Source of the DNA: Coturnix japonica | Lineage: Eukaryota > Chordata > Aves > Galliformes > Phasianidae | DNA length: 64,000 bases | Assembly (NCBI RefSeq): GCF_001577835.2 | Contig: NC_029519.1 | Span: 73,405,738-73,469,737, forward strand | Direction of reading: 5' to 3' | In this document: piece after piece, positions 60,138-64,000 of the stretch | How the letters are laid out: each line of letters opens with the position of its first letter | Numbering within the stretch: position 1 is the stretch's first letter | Notes under the pieces: model-generated | Databases searched by the model: none | The model's input: the letters and a program-made list of their open reading frames with translations, nothing else | Told to the model about the DNA's origin: nothing | Translations under genes and position numbers: made by a program

Positions 60138-62970
60138 GATATTTATACATATTTTCTTATGTTTATTCTTTTGCATGTAACAACCTTTTTCACCCATAGT
60201 TGTGCTAATCAATTTTGAGTAGCATAATTACAGTGAGGATGAATATTCACTTGTTCAAAACATCCATTGGACAGCTTAGACTGGCACAGATGTTCTCTGT
60301 CCCATTTAAAGCAAGTTCCATGCTACAACTGTTTCAAGGAGATACTTGATCCTTTTCTGTGACACCAGCTAAAGATTTTAGGGACCATTTAATAATCATA
60401 AACAATCCAAGGAGATAAATGGAACAACAGAAAAAGAACTCAAGATTCAAGGAAACGTAGCATGCAGCAGTGCTAATTTGGCACAGATCTTCCACAATAG
60501 ATTTCATTTTTCTTAACAGAATGATAATTGAAAACTGACTTAGCCTCTTAAATAAACCAGTGACAGCTGGGAAAATCAGCAGATTGGCCCTTTGTGCCTG
60601 TTTATAGTAGATTTTGGCAGCACGATAGTTGATGTAGTCTCTATAGGACACAGCTATTATGTTTTCCAGATGTGCTTGACCTTTATCTTGGAGAAAAAAA
60701 AGATCTTGCCATAGAAACTATCAATTTATGTACTCTTAGCCCAGTGTTCAGCTACTTAAAGATGCTGGAAAAAGTGCTCTTGTGTTGGTTATGCTTTCAT
60801 TGCCATGCAGTACAGTCAAGTGCTTAGATTTTCAAGTATGGGGATATAATTTCAGCTCATTGTGCCTCCAGGGCTTCTAGTGTGAGGAATATCTGTAATA
60901 TGCAAAGGGGTACTTAGGGGGTTCTTAGTTCTTCCTCCTCTACTCACAGTGAGTGGAAGGAGAAAGAAAAATGGTGACAGCTTCTTCATGGGTTGTTCTT
61001 TTATTATTTGCTTGTGTGAACAAGATGATGCTACTGTTCATTCTGACTCTTCAGGGAAGCTATATCAAATGCAGTTTTAGCAAAGAGGTGCAGACAGCTT
61101 AATGTTACCATGCCAGAGAAGCTGCTCTGAGGCATGGGCAGTGTATCTGAGGTGGTATGGGCTACCTCACAGCTCTTGGTGCTATGGGATATCAGCACAT
61201 GTTCTTTCAACATGAAGCCTGAATCAATTTAACTTTAACTTAGTGAATTAAATTCCTGCTTTTCCTTCTCAGATAGGCCAGATGTGAGAACTGCTGAGGC
61301 AGAATACAAGTTGAAATACCAGAAACCAGTGATACACTACCCTGGAGATTCCTGCATCCTGTTGAGCACATCTCAGACACACTCAGTGCAGCAATACAGA
61401 TATTTTACCACCCCTATGCTATAGTGGTTCATAAATCTGTAGGCTGACTGAATCCAGTTCTGCACCCTAACATGGGACCTGAGAGTGTTGCAAGCAGATT
61501 GTGCACTCTGAGATGCCTACATACAGCACCTATTGCACTGTGTTGCAATGCTTCATCATTGAATAAGTCAGTATCTCTTGGCCTCCTGTGCCAGATAGGC
61601 TCCTAAGATTTGTATCTGAGGCATAAAAATCCCACCATGCTGCCTCATTATGTGACTTTGTGTACAAATGCCTCATGTTGGGAAGTTAAGGCATTGGAGG
61701 GCGCATTACAGGTTGGGATAAGGTCATGACAGGAGAAACACAGCTGAAAGAAGTCATGAATGGTTGTCCCACCAATACAGTGCTATTGGTGCTGCTACAG
61801 GTGACAGTGATGGATGTGGCCCTACCACCCGCCTTGTCTGGGAAAGTGAGGTGAGTTTGTATAGAGCTGAAGGTGTAAAAATGCTCAGAAGAGACAAGAG
61901 AAGGCCCAAATCATTTTCAATTATGTGCATGTTCTACCCAGAGATAAAGCTTTTGAAATGTTTTCACACAGGAATAGGCCAGTTGCAAAGGAGTAGGAGG
62001 ATTCTGGAATGTGGTGCCTGGAAGACCATATAACAGTGTTTCTGCAGCTGATTTTCTGAGGAGTAGTTTGTGGGAAATTAGAAAGAAACATGGTAATTGT
62101 TCAAATTGGACCAAAACTGCATGCAAAACACAAATCTTGCTGTCCAGCCACAGTGGCTGCCCTTTGGCTTTCCTACTGAGACTGAAATGCTAGCTGGCAG
62201 CAGATGGATGGCTGTTTATCTGATGTTGTTTCCTGGAGATAGGAATATTTTTAGGTGAGGTGATAGACAAGGCAGAGCCCAGGTCCATCATACTGAGCCA
62301 CTGCTGTAATGTCCTTGGAGGGCATGACTTAGCTGTGCAAATTGGTAGCTCTGAACACAGCCTTCTTTCTGCACTTAGTGACTCTCCCCAAAAGGTAGGA
62401 ATGCAGCATGGTAAAATGTATTTAATAAAAATAATGGAAATGTTAAAATAACCAGAAATAAAATGAATTTCAACAGTGTGGGAGGAGAAAACATCAGTGT
62501 CAGCTGTTCCATTGCTGCATAAACAAACCAGTGCAATCATAAAACTGCTTCTGGTCATTATTCAGCACAGATAAAAAGGTTTTTCCCATACATTCACCAG
62601 AAGCCCTTCTCCTGAATCACAGACTGCCTCAGTAATTTGGTAACATTTGGTGAACTGTGTAAACAGCAAAATGCAGATGTTTCAGCCTGAGCCTCCACAG
62701 ATGCTGTTATTGTCTGGACCACTGGAGATGGGCAGGTGCAGGCCCAGCACACTGCCAGAGATGCTGCTTTCAGTTCATGTCCTGCACTTTGTTCTTGCAT
62801 GGAAAAAAAAACCACAGGTTGTCTTCTCAGCACTTTCCCCCACCTCTTCCAAAATTCATGTCATGTGTGATAAGAATTAACACATGCATGTGATTTTTGT
62901 CCAATTTAAACAGTTTTAGGGTAAATAAATAAGGAATTGAAAATCTCAGTCTGGTCCCTTCATCTTTTTA
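60135..62970. other. Intergenic, no gene seen (2.8 kb)
   Basis: AT-rich sequence with scattered frames of under 125 codons on both strands, none with recognisable motifs. Confidence 0.5.
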
Positions 62971-63279
62971 CTTCCCCTTCCCCTTCTTCCTCTTCTTCCC
63001 CTTCTTCCCCTTCTTCCCTTTCTTCCCCTTCTTCTTCCCCTTCTTCCCCTTCTTCTTCCCCTTCTTCTTCCCCTTCTTCCCCTTCTTCCCCTTCTTCCCC
63101 TTCTTCCCCTTCGCCTTCCCTTTCCCTTCCCTTTCCCTTCCCTTCTTCCTTCCCTTCCCTTCCCTTCCCTTCCCTTCCCTTCCCTTCCCTTCCCTCTCCT
63201 TTCCCTCTCCCTTCCCTCTCCCTTCCCTTCCCTTCCCTTCCCTTCCCTTCCCTTCCCTTCTTTCCCTTCCCTTTTTCTC
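62971..63279. repeat. 309-bp polypyrimidine tract, (CTTCTTCCC)n to (TTCCC)n
   Basis: The plus strand is all C and T apart from one G at 63,113. The left half mixes CTTCCC and CTTCTTCCC units. The right half is mostly a TTCCC pentamer array with a CTCTCC-bearing patch near 63,194-63,222. Minus-strand frames through it read as Lys/Gly or Arg/Gly repeats and are artefacts. Confidence 0.97.
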
Positions 63280-64000
63280 ATTTTCTTTATTATATGTTGA
63301 CTTGTTTGCTTTACCACTGTAATCTGTATGAGACACATTAGAGTTTGCATAGGTGCACACTGTAGCATAATTTGTATCCTGTGCGGTAAGGAAGGATTTT
63401 AGAGTGAGTTTGTATTTGAAACATGGAAACAGTATAATGTAATCATTTAAAACACAATGAAATGTGCTTAAGCAATTAGAGTAGCTGTATGCATCAAAAT
63501 GCAGTTTGCATGAAAGCTTCAAGCTCTTAAAAGCATTTTGAATTTACATCCCTATATGTTAATCCATGGACATTATATAGTTCTGAGTTTTCTCATAGCA
63601 ACCACAAAACAACGAATGATTTCCCCAGGCTGTTTAGGCATACCACTGCTATTAGGTCCTCTGATTTTTAATTAAAATGAAATAGCTTGTTTCTGAGCTC
63701 TAGTCATCTTGAGATAATTAGAAGTATAATATCTTCTGTCGGATGCATTTGTTAAAGCGACACTAAATCCCTTCTGTGACTTTACTACTCAAAAGTGTAA
63801 CTGCAACTTCATTAGACCAATGAAATGATCCAAAATTTTCTCATAAACTTAAAATGTAACTATGCTTGCAATTCTGCTGCAATTCTTAAATGTAATAAGA
63901 GAGTTCCCTCTCCCATTTTTACAGTGTTACTCTTGAGATAATAGTCTTATTAACCTTAATTTTAAACATGGCTAGTTAACACCACCTTACAAATAGCTCC
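63280..64000. other. Intergenic, no gene seen
   Basis: AT-rich sequence to the window edge with no recognisable feature. Confidence 0.55.

Noticed and set aside
62937-63522. Ser-Pro and Lys/Arg-Gly repeat proteins of up to 184 codons
   Set aside because: They are translations of the pyrimidine tract in three frames and stop soon after the repeat ends.
1-64000. Retrovirus-like or other capsid-bearing elements, CRISPR arrays, tRNA or rRNA genes
   Set aside because: I looked for paired long terminal repeats, polymerase or envelope motifs, spaced short repeats and cloverleaf box motifs by eye and saw none. Small or highly decayed pieces could be missed.

Overview
The window looks like avian genomic DNA, most likely from a galliform bird. 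It is AT-rich and intron-rich, it carries many 5'-truncated CR1 LINE fragments with the typical tail built on TTCTATGATTCTATG, and it holds one vertebrate multi-exon gene. I identified no second gene, tRNA, rRNA, CRISPR array or retrovirus-like element.

Positions 1 to about 21,320 hold one complete gene on the plus strand, HTRA3 (secreted HtrA-family serine protease 3). It starts in a CpG-rich promoter and first-exon region (1 to about 790). The coding sequence is spread over nine exons: 346-763, 8737-8836, 9833-10055, 11003-11197, 13852-13884, 14541-14655, 18582-18630, 19996-20091 and 20321-20486. Every junction has GT/AG ends, all phases agree, and the total is 1395 nt, giving 464 residues plus a stop. 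The protein has a signal peptide, an IGFBP-type cysteine-rich module, a Kazal-like module, a trypsin-like protease domain with an intact His202/Asp238/Ser316 triad, and one PDZ domain. The 3' UTR ends near 21,320 behind ATTAAA and AATAAA signals. The introns contain CR1 fragments and one old MIR-type SINE.

Positions 21,320 to 64,000 (about 42.7 kb) contain no protein-coding gene that I can support. The region is AT-rich with scattered CR1 fragments in both orientations and many simple repeats. Notable items are a 309-bp almost uninterrupted pyrimidine tract (62,971-63,279), a (CTCCT)n tract joined to a CR1 3' end (35,237-35,690), and an exact 60-bp tandem duplication (31,456-31,575). There are also a few possible ancient amniote repeat fossils and two CpG-retaining stretches that could be conserved non-coding elements.

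The best candidates for follow-up are a possible alternative terminal exon in HTRA3 intron 6, which would give a PDZ-less short isoform like that of mammals, a short upstream ORF in a strong initiation context, and a longer basic loop in the IGFBP module than I recall for human HTRA3. I saw no evidence of a novel biological system.
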